From Tautonia rosea (lineage in GTDB: Bacteria > Planctomycetota > Planctomycetia > Isosphaerales > Isosphaeraceae): a DNA stretch of 64,000 nucleotides. The stretch spans positions 62,001 through 126,000 of the forward strand of contig NZ_JABBYO010000003.1 in NCBI RefSeq assembly GCF_012958305.1, given 5' to 3'. Of the stretch, positions 34,342 through 42,998 are shown piece after piece. The notes beneath the pieces were generated by a model. The model did not search any database. It saw only the letters and a list, made by a program, of their open reading frames with translations, and was not told the DNA's origin. The first letter of the stretch is position 1; every line of letters starts with the position of its first letter. The position numbers and the translations under genes were made by a program.

Positions 34342-35045
34342 TCGTGTCGTGGGCGTGTCAAGGGTCCGTCCGTGGGGCCCGGCCGGGGCGTCGAGGGGTC
34401 TCGCTCGTGCTCGTGTTCGGCTCGGGAGGATTCCGATTCGCGCTCCAGGTCAAGGCGACGCTTGAGGTCCTCGATGACCCGTTGCACCGTCCGTTCGCTA
34501 ATCCCGAGTCGATCACCCACGTCGCGGCTGGAAAGCCCCTGGGCCTTTAACTCAATAATCTCTTGCCGATCCTGCGGCATCAGGTCGCGAAGCCGAGACA
34601 GGGCCTCCCGAGCCTCGGCGACCTCGCTGGGAGAGTCGTCCCGTCCCGGAAGGTCCCTCGGCCGTTCACCGTCGACCCAGAGCGGCTCCTCCCGGTGCAT
34701 GTCCTGCTTTTGACTGCCTGCGCGACGGTACTCGTCGATTACCTTGTTCTTCGCAGCCTTGGCCAGAAAGGCGACAAGGTGGCGGGAATCTTCGAAATCG
34801 GCCGGGCCGTCGTTGCCTCGCATCCGGCGGAAAAAGCTCCCCCAAACGCTCTGCATGAAGTCGAGTGAGTCGAACCGCGAGCGCAACAGCCTCGGCAGTT
34901 GGCGGCGGACGACCAAACGGACCTCGGCCTCGTACCGCCCAAGCAGTTCGCGGGCAGCGTCGTCGTCCCCGGCACGGATGCGATCGAGGAATCGGCGCAA
35001 CTCCTGGCTGTCGTCTGACCTTAGGGCCGGACCGTCACTCGCCAT
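34338..35045 (-). CDS. ECF-type RNA polymerase sigma factor (kinase-linked)
   Basis: A 235-residue ECF sigma factor. Region 2 has LLGRYEAEVRLVVRRQL, DSLDFMQSVWGSFFRR and VAFLAKAAKNKVIDEYRR; region 4 has LPxDRQEIIELKAQGLSSRDVGDRLGISERTVQRVIEDLKRRL as MPQDRQEII onwards. The tail is acidic/basic and low complexity. No anti-sigma factor adjoins; instead the gene overlaps a Ser/Thr kinase gene by four bases, the ECF-STK arrangement known from planctomycetes, in which phosphorylation is thought to replace anti-sigma release. GGAGGA lies about eight bases before the ATG. It is divergent from the DUF1559 gene at 35307. Confidence 0.95.
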   Translation of the reverse strand: MASDGPALRSDDSQELRRFLDRIRAGDDDAARELLGRYEAEVRLVVRRQLPRLLRSRFDSLDFMQSVWGSFFRRMRGNDGPADFEDSRHLVAFLAKAAKNKVIDEYRRAGSQKQDMHREEPLWVDGERPRDLPGRDDSPSEVAEAREALSRLRDLMPQDRQEIIELKAQGLSSRDVGDRLGISERTVQRVIEDLKRRLDLERESESSRAEHEHERDPSTPRPGPTDGPLTRPRHE

Positions 35046-35306
35046 TCTCGGGTCCTCCGATCCTTCTCCCCGGGGCCGACTCCATTCTCACCGTGGTGCC
35101 CCCAAGCCTAACCCGCTGCTCCCCCCTTTGGCAAGCGATCAGACGAACGCGAGGCAGATTCCCGAAATCTCTTTGCATCGGGTGTTCCGGGCGCGTAATA
35201 CTCTTTCGAAATTCTTCCTATCAGGCCGTCCGGCGACACAAGGTACGTTCGAACGGCCTTCAAGGATCAGGCCCAATCCGCCCGAACCAGGTCCGGAGTC
35301 CGACAG

Positions 35307-36302
35307 ATGCTGATGCAATCGCGACGCGGCTTTACGCTGATTGAGTTGCTGGTGGTCATTGCCATCATTGGTGTGCTGATCGCCTTGCTCCTACCCGCGG
35401 TGCAGGCGGCCCGCGAGGCGGCGCGTCGGGCGCAATGCGTCAACAACCTGAAGCAGCTCGGGATCGCTTTGCACAGTTATCATGGTGCGGTCGGTAGCTT
35501 CCCGATCGGCTACACCGTGTACGATGCCCCCTGGCCGGGTGATCCGACCGTGCCCGGCGGCCACGCCAAGTGGGGGGTGCTTGCGCACCTGACACCTTAC
35601 CTTGAGCAATCCGCCGTCCACGACGCGATCAACTTCGACTTCCCGATCATCGGCGGGCCGAATCAGAATTACGCGACCTTCCCTGCGAACCTAACAGCTC
35701 TCTCGACCCGGGTGGGAATCTTCCACTGCCCGAGCGACGGCATCGACCGGCCGACCCCGCCGATTTACGGAACGAACTACGTCGCCACGGCCGGATCGGG
35801 CCTCGACGTTCCCGCCAACGGCTACCGTCAGATCGACGGTACCTTCTATATCAATTCCTCAACCAAGCTCGCCGACATTCGCGATGGTTCGAGCAACACG
35901 GCGGTGATGTCTGAGAGCCTCATCGGCCCTGGAGGACCGTATAACATCCCCGTGGCGAACATGGCCGAGGATCTTCGCCGCTACATCCGCCACGTCAACA
36001 CCCTGACCGATGCCGCGTGCCGGGCCGCCGTCAACGTCCACCCCAACAAGCGAGGCAACTGGGCCGACGGTGACGCCAACGCCACCACCTATTCTCACTG
36101 GTACCCGCCCAACCCCCGCGAGCCGAGCTGTAACCGCCACTCTGTCGGCTGGAGCGAGGCCAGCAGCAACCACCCCGGCGGTGTCAACCTCCTGCTCGGT
36201 GACGGCTCCGTCCGGTTCATCAAAGATTCCATCTCCCCCGAAACCTGGCGAGCCCTCTCGACCCGAAAGGGAGGCGAGGTCATCAGCGCCGATCAGCTCT
36301 GA
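35307..36302 (+). CDS. DUF1559 protein with type IV prepilin-like N-terminus
   Basis: A 331-residue protein with the prepilin cleavage/methylation motif RRGFTLIELLVVIAIIGVLIALLLPAV and the AAREAARRAQCVNNLKQLGIALHSYH block that defines the DUF1559 family. The C-terminal HPGGVNLLLGDGSVRFI is the usual end of the domain. Planctomycetes hold dozens to hundreds of paralogues; they are pseudopilin-like surface or periplasmic proteins of unknown role. The ATG at 35307 or the one two codons later could start translation. Its stop lies inside the opposing Lhr helicase gene: the two coding regions overlap tail to tail by ten bases. Confidence 0.94.
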   Translation: MLMQSRRGFTLIELLVVIAIIGVLIALLLPAVQAAREAARRAQCVNNLKQLGIALHSYHGAVGSFPIGYTVYDAPWPGDPTVPGGHAKWGVLAHLTPYLEQSAVHDAINFDFPIIGGPNQNYATFPANLTALSTRVGIFHCPSDGIDRPTPPIYGTNYVATAGSGLDVPANGYRQIDGTFYINSSTKLADIRDGSSNTAVMSESLIGPGGPYNIPVANMAEDLRRYIRHVNTLTDAACRAAVNVHPNKRGNWADGDANATTYSHWYPPNPREPSCNRHSVGWSEASSNHPGGVNLLLGDGSVRFIKDSISPETWRALSTRKGGEVISADQL

Positions 36303-38989
36303 TCGCCCGAGAAGAGCCGCTCGTGGAACCTCCGGAGTGCCTCCTCGGGCGACTCGAACCGCAGCGGCTCCGGCCCGGCCGAGTCAATCCAGCAGGCGGT
36401 GAAGGGAGAGGGGCCGTCGAGTGATCGGAAGCGGACGACCGGTCGGGATTGAAGCCAGTCGAGGGCTGTCTCGGTGTCGAGCAGGTCGTGCAAGACCTCG
36501 CGATGGGTCTCTTTCAGGAGCGGGTGATCGGGGCAAGCAGCCTGGACGAGGGGGTAGAGACGCTGGCTGACCCAGAGCAGGCCCCCGACCTTCGTCCGGC
36601 CCCCTTCGGGACGGCGGAGGACCATCAAGGCGGTCGAGGCGACATGCCGGAAGCGGCGGGCGGCGAGATCGCCCCGGTCGATCCCGGCGAGCACGTCCTC
36701 GGCGAAGCCTTCGGGGTCGAGCAGGGGGGGCAAATCGGCCGATTTCAGGGACGCCTCGATCGGCAGGCGGACCTGCCAGCCGAGGTCGGCGACGACCAGC
36801 CCGAGGTCACGCCCGAACCGTCGGCCGAGCCGCGCCGCGAAGGCCCGAGCCGCAGCCTCGCAGGCCGATCGGCCGAGGGGGGCGTGGACCGTGTAGCAGA
36901 TGCCTTCCTCGTGCGGCGACTCCTCCACGAGCACCGAACCGGGCCGGGGGACTTCGCTCAGTTGCTCCTGCGCCGCGAACAGGTCTTCGAGCAGACCGAT
37001 CGCCTCCGGTTCGAGTCGGTACTCCTCGACGAGCCAGGCCCGAAAGGCCGAAGTCCCTTCGTCAAGGAGGGTTGCGCCTCGATAACGAAACGAAGCCAAA
37101 TCCGCGGCCAGCTCGGCCGAGAGTCCCTGTCGGTCGCTTGTCCAACGGGGGAGATCCGGTTCCCCGCCCGAGAATCGGGCATGCACGGTCAGGCCGTCGA
37201 GCCGGACAAACTCCAGAGCTCGACCGTCAAGAACGAACCGATCGCCGCGCTGGAGCCGCTCGGCATAGTTTCCTTCGAGCGTTCCGATCGGCTCGTCATC
37301 GACGAGTACCTTGACCGATTCCTCCGAGGTGATCGTCCCCACGTTCGCCCGGAACCAGCGGATAATCTTTGCGTTACGGACCCCGAACAGGCCCCCTTTC
37401 TTCCAGAAGCGGGGGGAGGTCCACTTGGGGGTCGCTCCCGGCTCGGGCTCCCAGGCCCCGGCGGGGGCGGCGAGTTCTCCGGCGAGGAAGAGAAGGCAAG
37501 CGTCGAAGTCAGCCCGGTTGAGATGCTCCATCGGCCCGGCCTTGCGAACGAGGGCGAACACCTCGTCGGCCGAGCACTCGCCGACGCAGGCCATGCCGAT
37601 GAGCTGCTGGCAGAGCACGTCGAGCGGCGATTCGACCATCCTGAGCGGCTCGACGCGCCCCTCGCGGGCTGCCCGGGCTGTTACGGCGGCCCCGGCCAAC
37701 TCGGCGGCGGTGGCGGCGAGCATCAGGCCCTTTGTTTGTGCTCCAACCCGGTGCCCGGCCCGGCCGACGCGCTGGAGGCATCGTGAGGCGCTCCCCGGCA
37801 GGCCGACCAGGACGGCAAGATCGGCCGAGCCGATATCGACCCCCAGTTCCAGGCTGGTGCTGGTCACGACCGCCCGGAGTTCTCCGGCCTTCAGGGCTGC
37901 CTCGACCGTCCGGCGGCGGTTGGCGTCGAGGGCCGAGTGGTGCGCCGCGACGGTCTCGGCCCCGAGGTCCGCCTTCAGGTCGTGGGTGATCCGCTCGGTG
38001 AAGGCCCGTGTGTTGGCGAAGACGATCGTCGTGCGGTTCGATTCCGTTTCGTCTCGCAGCCGCCGGAGGAGTCGTCGATAGGTCAGGCCACGGTGCGGCC
38101 CTTCGTCGCGGTTCAGCAGTGATTCGACCTCGATGATCGGGCCGGCCTTCCCATCAGGGCGGGGAGCCTCGATCACCCGACACGATCGGGTCGACCCGAC
38201 CAGAAATCGGGCGACCGGGTCGGGTGGCCTGCAGGTGGCAGACAGGCCGATCCGGCCCGGGTCACGATCGGCCTGGGCCGCGAGGCGTTCGAGCGAAACG
38301 GTCAGGTCGGCCCCTCGCTTGGTTGGGACGAGCGAATGAACCTCATCGACGATCAGGTGCTCAACCGATCGCCAGAGCCGCCCCCAGGTTTTCTGGCTGA
38401 GCACCAGTGAAAGGCTTTCCGGGGTCGTGATCAAGAGGTGCGGCGGTTGCTCCCGGAGCTTCCGGCGGAAGTGGCTGGACGTGTCGCCCGTTCGGACGCC
38501 GATCGTCACCGGGCTGGTGTCGAGGCCGAGATCCTGGCGAATGGCGTCGAGTGGTTCCAGCAGGTTCCGCTCAATGTCATAACCGAGGCTCCGCAAGGGA
38601 GAGAGATAGACACATCGTAAGCCCGGCTCAAGGGTTCCGGCTTCGTACTGCTGGTAAAGCCGGTCGAGGATCGCCAGGAAGGCCGCCAACGTCTTGCCCG
38701 TGCCGGTGGGAGAGACAAGCAGCACGTTTTCCGCGGCGTTGATCACTGGCCAGGCCAGCGATTGGGCCGGAGTCGGCCCTCCCGGGAAGGTTCGGGCAAA
38801 CCAGCGACGAACGGCGGTGGAACAGATCACGCTGTCGATCGATGCTGTTGAGAACGTTCGACGTGATCGAGCGGAGGAGGGGCGAGGGGTGCGGGCCATC
38901 CGGGCGTCGTCCGTCCGAAGGATCGACGCCAGGCGCGATCCCTCTGGGCCTTTGAGGTGTCTGGCAACACAAGCGGTACGGGTGTCCAT
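36293..38989 (-). CDS. Lhr-type DEXH-box helicase (ligase-associated class)
   Basis: An 898-residue superfamily 2 helicase. Walker A is SPTGTGKT (93-100), motif II DEVH (215-218), motif III SATCRP, and motif VI QRVGRAGHRVG; motif Ia reads YLSPLRSLGYDI. The rest matches the Lhr core winged-helix and beta-barrel domains (SPRFWKKGGLFGVRNAKIIRWF, RYRGATLLDEGTSAFRAWLVEEY). Length and content fit the shorter 'ligase-associated DNA damage response' Lhr proteins rather than the 1500-residue form. These unwind DNA or RNA-DNA hybrids in repair and partner with the PdeM phosphoesterase; a PdeM-like gene is at 50298. An alternative start is the ATG at 38899. Confidence 0.93.
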   Translation of the reverse strand: MDTRTACVARHLKGPEGSRLASILRTDDARMARTPRPSSARSRRTFSTASIDSVICSTAVRRWFARTFPGGPTPAQSLAWPVINAAENVLLVSPTGTGKTLAAFLAILDRLYQQYEAGTLEPGLRCVYLSPLRSLGYDIERNLLEPLDAIRQDLGLDTSPVTIGVRTGDTSSHFRRKLREQPPHLLITTPESLSLVLSQKTWGRLWRSVEHLIVDEVHSLVPTKRGADLTVSLERLAAQADRDPGRIGLSATCRPPDPVARFLVGSTRSCRVIEAPRPDGKAGPIIEVESLLNRDEGPHRGLTYRRLLRRLRDETESNRTTIVFANTRAFTERITHDLKADLGAETVAAHHSALDANRRRTVEAALKAGELRAVVTSTSLELGVDIGSADLAVLVGLPGSASRCLQRVGRAGHRVGAQTKGLMLAATAAELAGAAVTARAAREGRVEPLRMVESPLDVLCQQLIGMACVGECSADEVFALVRKAGPMEHLNRADFDACLLFLAGELAAPAGAWEPEPGATPKWTSPRFWKKGGLFGVRNAKIIRWFRANVGTITSEESVKVLVDDEPIGTLEGNYAERLQRGDRFVLDGRALEFVRLDGLTVHARFSGGEPDLPRWTSDRQGLSAELAADLASFRYRGATLLDEGTSAFRAWLVEEYRLEPEAIGLLEDLFAAQEQLSEVPRPGSVLVEESPHEEGICYTVHAPLGRSACEAAARAFAARLGRRFGRDLGLVVADLGWQVRLPIEASLKSADLPPLLDPEGFAEDVLAGIDRGDLAARRFRHVASTALMVLRRPEGGRTKVGGLLWVSQRLYPLVQAACPDHPLLKETHREVLHDLLDTETALDWLQSRPVVRFRSLDGPSPFTACWIDSAGPEPLRFESPEEALRRFHERLFSGDQS

Positions 38990-39293
38990 TTTAATCAGAA
39001 TTCAAACGATCGTCGAGCGAGCGTTTCCCTTACGGTGCCAGGCCCTCGCCCAGGCAAGGCCACCGGATCAGTTGCGTGGGAACGTCATGGAAAAGAAAGA
39101 AATCTGGGAATAACTGTCGGGGATGGGCTTCGAATTCCGTCCAAAAGAGAGCGAAGTACTCGTCGGACGAATCGTTGTGACTGACGACCAAGAGCCGGCG
39201 CCTGCTGGGTTTGGGCCGGACGATGATGCGGGGATGTCCGACCTTGCCGGCGGCAGGTCGAGCCGGAACACCAGGGATTGAGGAGACAGGACC
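38990..39293. other. Divergent intergenic region with a possible small minus-strand ORF
   Basis: A 304-base gap between the leftward helicase and the rightward LE-x-R protein. A 53-codon minus-strand frame (39030-39191, TTG start) has a surprisingly protein-like translation rich in aromatic residues (EYFALFWTEFEAHP), but codon third positions are less GC-biased than in neighbouring genes. I list it as a candidate small or decaying gene only. GAGGAG at 39280-39285 belongs to the next gene. Confidence 0.4.
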
Positions 39294-40886
39294 GTGGTTC
39301 GAGCCGTCCGTCGTCGATTTCGAAAGGCTCGACCGGCTCGGTTGGAATGTCTCGAAGCGCGGGCGATGCTCGCGACGGGCCTCAGTCCGATCGATCCACT
39401 GAGCGAGGCCGAGCCAATCGCGCTCGCCGTTCCAAGCCAGACGATCACGCTCTGGGACTTGGAAACTCCAGACGTTGTTGTCGATCAGGAGCTGGACACG
39501 CCACCGGCTCTGTCTCGCGTGACCATGTCCTTTCCGTGGCGAGTCTCATCCTGGCTCAACTTCAACGAAAATCGGCCGGGCGATCGCATTCCGTTGCCGG
39601 AGAGCGATTTCCCGTTTGCGTTCGATCCGGAATCCGCGAAAGACCTGCTCTCGACACCGTCGATTCAGTGGGAAGGTGCGGTCGTTTCCGGAGAGGACGG
39701 TCATCTGTTTCGCCTGACGCTGGCTCCTGGATCCCGCGCCCTGAGCTTTTCCTACGCGGTGCGGTTCGAAGATCGTTTCGATGCCAGTGTTGCGGCCCTG
39801 CGTGTCTCCTTGCGGGATGCCGAGGGAGACCTGATTGATTTCTGGTGGCTTGATGCCTCGGCTGATCGACTCGATGTGCGGCTGCTCTCACTGGTTCCCA
39901 CGGGGCAAACCACACTGTTCTTTGGGATTGAAGCGGTCGGCCCTCCTACTGTGTCGGACACGCCGATCTCGTACCTGCTCAATGTTCGTCAGGCTGATCC
40001 GCCACCGGTCAACTGGTTCCCTGGTTCGGGGCAAACTCAGGTTGAGTCGCCGGCGGTCGGAGACGAGTTCCTCAATCAGGAAGTCCCGCTGCTGGGAGAA
40101 GCGGCGCGATTCAGCCCGTCGATTCTCGTGAATCTCGACGCGAGGCAAGGAACCGAATTCGCGATGGCGGAGTTCGCTTCGGGGCGAGGAGCCACGATCG
40201 AACTCATCGCGGGCGAGTCGGGTCGATCCTCCGTTTTTGCGGGCGGCCTGGTCCGGCCTCTGCCGATGCAAGGCGCCTCGACCGTGGGCGGGTTTCTTGC
40301 CACAGGGCCCGAGATCCGCGGGGAGCAAGATGTCTCCGATCGATTACCTCGAATCGACGAATTCGCTGACACCCTGCTCATGGCTTCCGACCCTGTCACC
40401 GGTGGTTCGGGGGAGGGTGAGCAGATCGGTGGCCAGCAGATCGCCACACAGGTCGGCGATTCCGATGCCGAGGCTTCACTGGCAGACCTCTCTGCCCTTC
40501 CGATCGAGCTGGTTCCGGAGTCCGAAGGGCAGGGCCTTGCTCGAGTCGCCGGTTTCGGGGCCTTTCCCATGTTTGTGATGGGACTTCGGACCACTCGGGG
40601 GACCCCTTCGATCCTCACTCCCGACCAATTCCCGCTACCAATTCCCGATGACCTGGCTGCCCTGGTCGCCGCGATCGACCCACCCGCCCCGGTCAACTCC
40701 GAGCAAGAGGCGGAGCAATCACCTGAAGAAGAACCTGATCCGACACGACCTCGGGTCCTTCGTACCGCCTTGATCGGAGCTGCGGCGCTGGCCGTGGGGT
40801 TGCTCCTGCCCGACCTGGCCTCTGAGCGGACCTTGATTCGACTCCGACCGGCGCCCCGGGGTGCTCGTTGGTGGTTCTTCGGGTAA
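39294..40886 (+). CDS. Large exported protein with LE-x-R-type N-terminal motif
   Basis: A 530-residue protein of no recognised family. The N-terminus is Arg-rich and carries RLECLEARAMLA, the planctomycete LE-x-R motif also seen in the subtilase at 9295. The middle is strand-rich (GHLFRLTLAPGSRALSFSYAV and a domain resembling a pre-peptidase/beta-sandwich module). The C-terminus has an acidic stretch (EQEAEQSPEEEPDPT) then one hydrophobic helix (ALIGAAALAVGLLLPDLA) and a basic tail, as in surface proteins held in a membrane. The start is GTG with GAGGAG eight bases upstream. The role is unknown; a cell-surface structural or adhesion protein is a guess. Confidence 0.7.
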   Translation: MVRAVRRRFRKARPARLECLEARAMLATGLSPIDPLSEAEPIALAVPSQTITLWDLETPDVVVDQELDTPPALSRVTMSFPWRVSSWLNFNENRPGDRIPLPESDFPFAFDPESAKDLLSTPSIQWEGAVVSGEDGHLFRLTLAPGSRALSFSYAVRFEDRFDASVAALRVSLRDAEGDLIDFWWLDASADRLDVRLLSLVPTGQTTLFFGIEAVGPPTVSDTPISYLLNVRQADPPPVNWFPGSGQTQVESPAVGDEFLNQEVPLLGEAARFSPSILVNLDARQGTEFAMAEFASGRGATIELIAGESGRSSVFAGGLVRPLPMQGASTVGGFLATGPEIRGEQDVSDRLPRIDEFADTLLMASDPVTGGSGEGEQIGGQQIATQVGDSDAEASLADLSALPIELVPESEGQGLARVAGFGAFPMFVMGLRTTRGTPSILTPDQFPLPIPDDLAALVAAIDPPAPVNSEQEAEQSPEEEPDPTRPRVLRTALIGAAALAVGLLLPDLASERTLIRLRPAPRGARWWFFG

Positions 40887-40990
40887 TCTTCAACTCGCAA
40901 GGTTCGAGGGAGCCTCGGTCGCGATTCGAGTGGTGAGCGGTTCCTCGGTCGACGGCGATTGAGAAGGCGAGAGGCCCCGGCGTCTTGCTC

Positions 40991-41019
40991 TCAACACGGC
41001 GAGCAAAGAGCCGTATAAT
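40991..41019 (+). promoter_or_regulatory. Candidate sigma-70 promoter for the foldase gene
   Basis: TCAACA (40991-40996) and a perfect TATAAT (41014-41019) are separated by 17 bases. The -10 box is the best in the window; the -35 box matches 4 of 6. It lies about 120 bases before the ATG of the peptidyl-prolyl isomerase gene at 41138. Confidence 0.6.
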
Positions 41020-41137
41020 GCGTCGCGATCTCAATCTCGGGCCGCACTGCTAACGGATCGGCGGTCAGGTGTCCCGTAGAAGACTCAAGAGCGATCGTAA
41101 CTCTCGACTCGAATCCATCGTCACGGAGGCTCCATCC

Positions 41138-42220
41138 ATGTGCGTGATCGACCGACGCATTCTGTCGCCGGCGGCACTTGCCCTTCTGTTGTTCATGGCC
41201 GGTGCCGCGATCGCGCAGGCTCCGCCCTCCGTCAGGCCGTCTGGTTCGGCTCCGGCCCAGGCCCCTGCAACCTCCTCGGCCAATGATCCGGTGGTGGCAA
41301 CCTTCGACGGGGGAACGATCACCCGGTCGCAGGTGCTTGATTTCCTCGGGCAGTTCGCGATCCCTGCCGATGCGAGAGAGGAAGTCTACACCACAGCCAT
41401 CAATGCGCTGGTCAATCAGGAACTTTTCGCTCGATTTCTTCAGGAACAGAAGGTCGCCATCACGGCCGCGGAACTGGATGCCGAGGTCGCGAAGCTCGGC
41501 CAGCAACTTCAGCAGAGCGGACAGGGAAGCCTCAACAGCCTGATGGCCGAGATGGGACTGACCGAGACCGAGCTTCGTGAACGCCTGGCGATGAACCTCC
41601 AGTGGTCCAAGTACCTGCGATCACGGGCCGACGAAGCAACCATGCGGGGATATTTTGAGAAAAATAAGGATTTGTTCACAGGAACAACGGTTCAGGCGAG
41701 CCACATCCTTGCCCGGGTCGAGCCTGAAGCGACCGATGCCGAGAAAGCGGCAGCCAGGCAAAAACTGGTCGAATTGAAGCAGCAGATCGATACGGATGCG
41801 CTCGACTTCGCCGTCGCGGCCGACAAGTTCTCTGAAGACCCAAGCAACCAGGAAGCTCCCGACGGTGGCAACATCGGCTACTTTTCCCGACGAGGTCAGG
41901 TGGTCGAGCCGTTTGCCGAGGCGGCTTTCGCGCTGGAAGTCGGTGCGGTGTCCGATCCGGTGGAGACCGAGTATGGGTTCCATCTGATCAAGGTGACCGA
42001 TCGCCGTTCCGGCCAGGATGTTACCTTCGAGCAGATTCGAGACGCAATCGAAGGAGTCTACGGGGAAGAACTTCAACAAACCATCATCGAAGAGGCGAGG
42101 GAATCAGCGAAGATTGACATCAAGCCGATGCCCGAGAACTTCTTTCCCGCGCCGACTCCCTCGGTGGGTGTTCCGGGAGCCCCGACCCCAGGAACCGTCC
42201 CCGGACGATCGCCCAGGTGA
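41138..42220 (+). CDS. SurA/PrsA-like periplasmic peptidyl-prolyl isomerase
   Basis: A 360-residue exported foldase. A signal peptide (ILSPAALALLLFMAGAAIAQA) and a Pro/Ala linker lead to a SurA-N-like helical domain (VVATFDGGTITRSQVLDFL, then INALVNQELFARFLQEQKV). The parvulin domain follows, starting TVQASHILARVEPEATDAEK and containing DFAVAADKFSEDPSN, GGNIGYFSRRGQVVEPFAEAAF and EYGFHLIKVTDRR. All expected rotamase landmarks are present. It assists folding of exported and outer-membrane proteins such as the barrel porin at 27626. The ATG at 41138 has GGAGG about nine bases upstream; a longer frame to 41069 is open but not protein-like. A good promoter candidate lies upstream. Confidence 0.93.
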   Translation: MCVIDRRILSPAALALLLFMAGAAIAQAPPSVRPSGSAPAQAPATSSANDPVVATFDGGTITRSQVLDFLGQFAIPADAREEVYTTAINALVNQELFARFLQEQKVAITAAELDAEVAKLGQQLQQSGQGSLNSLMAEMGLTETELRERLAMNLQWSKYLRSRADEATMRGYFEKNKDLFTGTTVQASHILARVEPEATDAEKAAARQKLVELKQQIDTDALDFAVAADKFSEDPSNQEAPDGGNIGYFSRRGQVVEPFAEAAFALEVGAVSDPVETEYGFHLIKVTDRRSGQDVTFEQIRDAIEGVYGEELQQTIIEEARESAKIDIKPMPENFFPAPTPSVGVPGAPTPGTVPGRSPR

Positions 42221-42250
42221 TCACCCTGATCGCGTCCTGAGTTCGGCACG

Positions 42251-42280
42251 TGCCCCCCTTTTGCCTGCAGAGGGGGGGCA
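42251..42280. terminator. Hairpin between convergent foldase and cytochrome genes
   Basis: TGCCCCCC pairs with GGGGGGCA across the TTTTGCCTGCAG region, a stem of about eight G-C-rich pairs. It lies 30 bases after the foldase stop and 22 bases after the opposing cytochrome stop, so it can serve both. T-runs are short or absent. Confidence 0.5.
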
Positions 42281-42301
42281 AGGTCCCTCGAACGACTTCC
42301 G

Positions 42302-42961
42302 TTATCGGGACTGATCCTGGAGCCAGGCGAGGGTGTCGGCGACCTGCTGATCGCTCAGAACGATCTGGAAGCCGGGCATTCGGTGGCGGCCATTGCGGAG
42401 AATCTCGGCGTAATCAACCGGCCGGAGCAGGACCGGGCGGGCGATGAGACTCACCCCGAGGTCGCCGCCAAAACCGTCGGAGCCGTGGCAGGTCGCGCAG
42501 TGCTCAGTGAAAACGGCCGCACCTCGCTCGGTCTGGCCTTCGGGAAGCGCGTTCGGATCGGGCTCGGGGCGAGTCGAGGATCGGGCCTCGTCGAGCGTTT
42601 GCCGATCGAATACGGGAGCGTCGGATTCAGTCGCATACGATTCGGCCAGGTAGGCAACCAGCAGCGCTGTTTCCTCGGGAGGAACGGGGGCACCCCAGCC
42701 GACCATCTTCTCGACCTCGGCGGCCCACTGTTCGGGAGTAAGACGCTGAGTCTCGATCATCTCGACCGAGTGGCACATCAGGCAGTTGCCTTCAAGGGTT
42801 CGGCGTCCCAACTCACGCGAGAAGGCCCGGTCGTCATCCCCAGCATCATCGTGACGAGGGGCCACCTGGGTGGGAGCCAATCCCATCGCGATTCGATCGG
42901 TAGCGCCGATGACCATCACGACCGTCAGGCAGAGGGCGACAAGAACGATTCGTGTCTGCAT
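42302..42961 (-). CDS. Di-haem c-type cytochrome (SorB-like partner)
   Basis: A 219-residue exported cytochrome with a signal peptide (RIVLVALCLTVVMVIGA) and two haem-attachment motifs: CLMCH (60-64) and CATCH (155-159). The second domain is a standard class I cytochrome c (GAAVFTEHCATCHGSDGFGGDLG, with axial Met in RHRMPGF). The first resembles the short CxxCH domain found in sulfite-dehydrogenase cytochromes (MCHSVEMIETQRLTPEQWAAEVEKM). It begins 37 bases after the molybdopterin oxidoreductase gene on the same strand, so it is the probable electron acceptor for that enzyme. The start is the ATG at 42961, directly before the leader. Confidence 0.92.
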   Translation of the reverse strand: MQTRIVLVALCLTVVMVIGATDRIAMGLAPTQVAPRHDDAGDDDRAFSRELGRRTLEGNCLMCHSVEMIETQRLTPEQWAAEVEKMVGWGAPVPPEETALLVAYLAESYATESDAPVFDRQTLDEARSSTRPEPDPNALPEGQTERGAAVFTEHCATCHGSDGFGGDLGVSLIARPVLLRPVDYAEILRNGRHRMPGFQIVLSDQQVADTLAWLQDQSR

Positions 42962-42998
42962 TACTCGATCCGATCCTCGGAAGAAAAGAACGTGGGCG

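Noticed and set aside
35173-35201. TTGCAT and TAATAC spaced 17 bases before the DUF1559 gene
   Set aside because: Each box matches only half of consensus, which is expected by chance in a gap of this size.
36449-37786. A 445-codon plus-strand open frame
   Set aside because: Antisense to the Lhr-type helicase; no recognisable motif.
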